Source: Psychroserpens algicola
Lineage (GTDB): Bacteria > Bacteroidota > Bacteroidia > Flavobacteriales > Flavobacteriaceae
Assembly (NCBI RefSeq): GCF_014526325.1
Contig: NZ_JACNMJ010000001.1
Span: forward strand, 372,001-436,000
DNA length: 64,000 bases
Direction: 5' to 3'
In this document: one piece after another, positions 63,812 to 64,000 of the stretch
Layout: the number at the start of each line of letters is the position of its first letter
Position numbering within the stretch: position 1 is the stretch's first letter
Translations under genes and position numbers: made by a program
The notes under the pieces: generated by a model
The model's input: only the letters and a program-made list of their open reading frames with translations
Databases searched by the model: none
Told to the model about the DNA's origin: nothing

Positions 63812-64000
63812 TATGCTTTTATTAATTCGTTAATACTCCAATAGGCAAATATCTTTTCTATTTTTTTAACATAGTCCTCATACTTCAAAGGCTTTAAAAC
63901 ATATCCTGCTACACCAATTTTGTAACACTCTAATAAGTCTTTTTGATTATTAGACGTTGTTAATATGATTGTTGGTATGTATCTCAACGTTTCATCGCTT
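63811..64000 (-). CDS. Response-regulator receiver domain (5' end beyond the window)
   Basis: The frame continues off the right edge. The visible 62 residues are the C-terminal half of a receiver: YIPTIILTTSNNQKD (the switch Thr region), then YKIGVAGYVLKPLKYEDYVKKI with the conserved Lys before Pro, and a stop right after the last helix. It is likely a single-domain Rcp1/CheY-like regulator. Its stop overlaps the H-NOX start by 1 nt, so it belongs to the same operon. Confidence 0.88.
   Translation of the reverse strand, partial: SDETLRYIPTIILTTSNNQKDLLECYKIGVAGYVLKPLKYEDYVKKIEKIFAYWSINELIKA

Noticed and set aside
1-64000. CRISPR array, insertion sequence, prophage or rRNA operon
   Set aside because: No regularly spaced identical repeats, transposase or integrase frames, phage genes or rRNA sequence were seen; the only RNA gene found is tRNA-Leu.

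Overview
The window is about 34% GC by eye and looks like a chromosomal segment of a Flavobacteriaceae bacterium (Bacteroidota), probably marine. The evidence is a SusC-type TonB receptor, Por-secretion (T9SS) C-terminal sorting domains, Bacteroidota TAnnTTTG -7 boxes, many lipoprotein signals and the gene families present.

Region 1 (1-22065) is a sugar and uronate catabolic island. A SusC receptor (cut by the window edge) is followed by a sodium/sugar symporter, xylA and xylB (xylose). Divergent from these run uxaC, a Gfo/Idh/MocA oxidoreductase, galK and galT (glucuronate, galactose). A minus-strand operon then carries a TRAP transporter, a DUF4861 lipoprotein, kduD, kduI, uxuA and an SDR-type uxuB (unsaturated uronates and fructuronate to KDG), and galM diverges from it. 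Five copies of an AGNACAGGATA-like element, each pointing toward the adjacent gene, tie these operons into one candidate regulon. A 45-codon relic of a XylE-type xylose permease lies beside the present xylose transporter. Glucuronoxylan or ulvan breakdown products would fit this gene set.

Region 2 (22300-29641) holds tRNA-Leu(TAG), an M20 peptidase, a secreted M28 peptidase, an unknown exported protein, a DUF4407 membrane protein, a small STAS protein and an S37-type peptidase.

Region 3 (29642-39857) is a complete trans-4-hydroxyproline pathway: epimerase, FAD-dependent D-hydroxyproline dehydrogenase, DapA-type deaminase and 2-oxoglutarate semialdehyde dehydrogenase. It is interleaved with a DPP-IV-like peptidase, a DUF885 protein and a DUF1272 zinc-ribbon protein, and a divergent AraC regulator sits at its head. 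This looks like a collagen-peptide utilisation operon. A phnA-like gene and manA follow.

Region 4 (41498-54296) looks like an undescribed exopolysaccharide locus. It encodes a response-regulator/GT2 fusion, a shortened GT2-like protein whose DxD is NxN, a large PTPS-related membrane protein, an Ig-like exported protein, a membrane-anchored GH5-like hydrolase, a GT4 transferase, a Wzx-like flippase, a STAS protein and a TPR/beta-barrel outer-membrane protein.

Region 5 (55088-64000) has a large T9SS-exported protein. Upstream of it is a tightly packed signalling operon: REC (partial), H-NOX, PAS histidine kinase, FIST protein, second histidine kinase, Hpt and LytTR response regulator. This resembles a nitric-oxide-sensing phosphorelay. 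Direct repeats with the 21-bp pitch typical of LytTR sites occur upstream of three exopolysaccharide transcription units and of the exported protein, all in one orientation and 61-85 nt from minus-strand starts. The working hypothesis is that the H-NOX/FIST relay controls the polysaccharide locus through its LytTR output.
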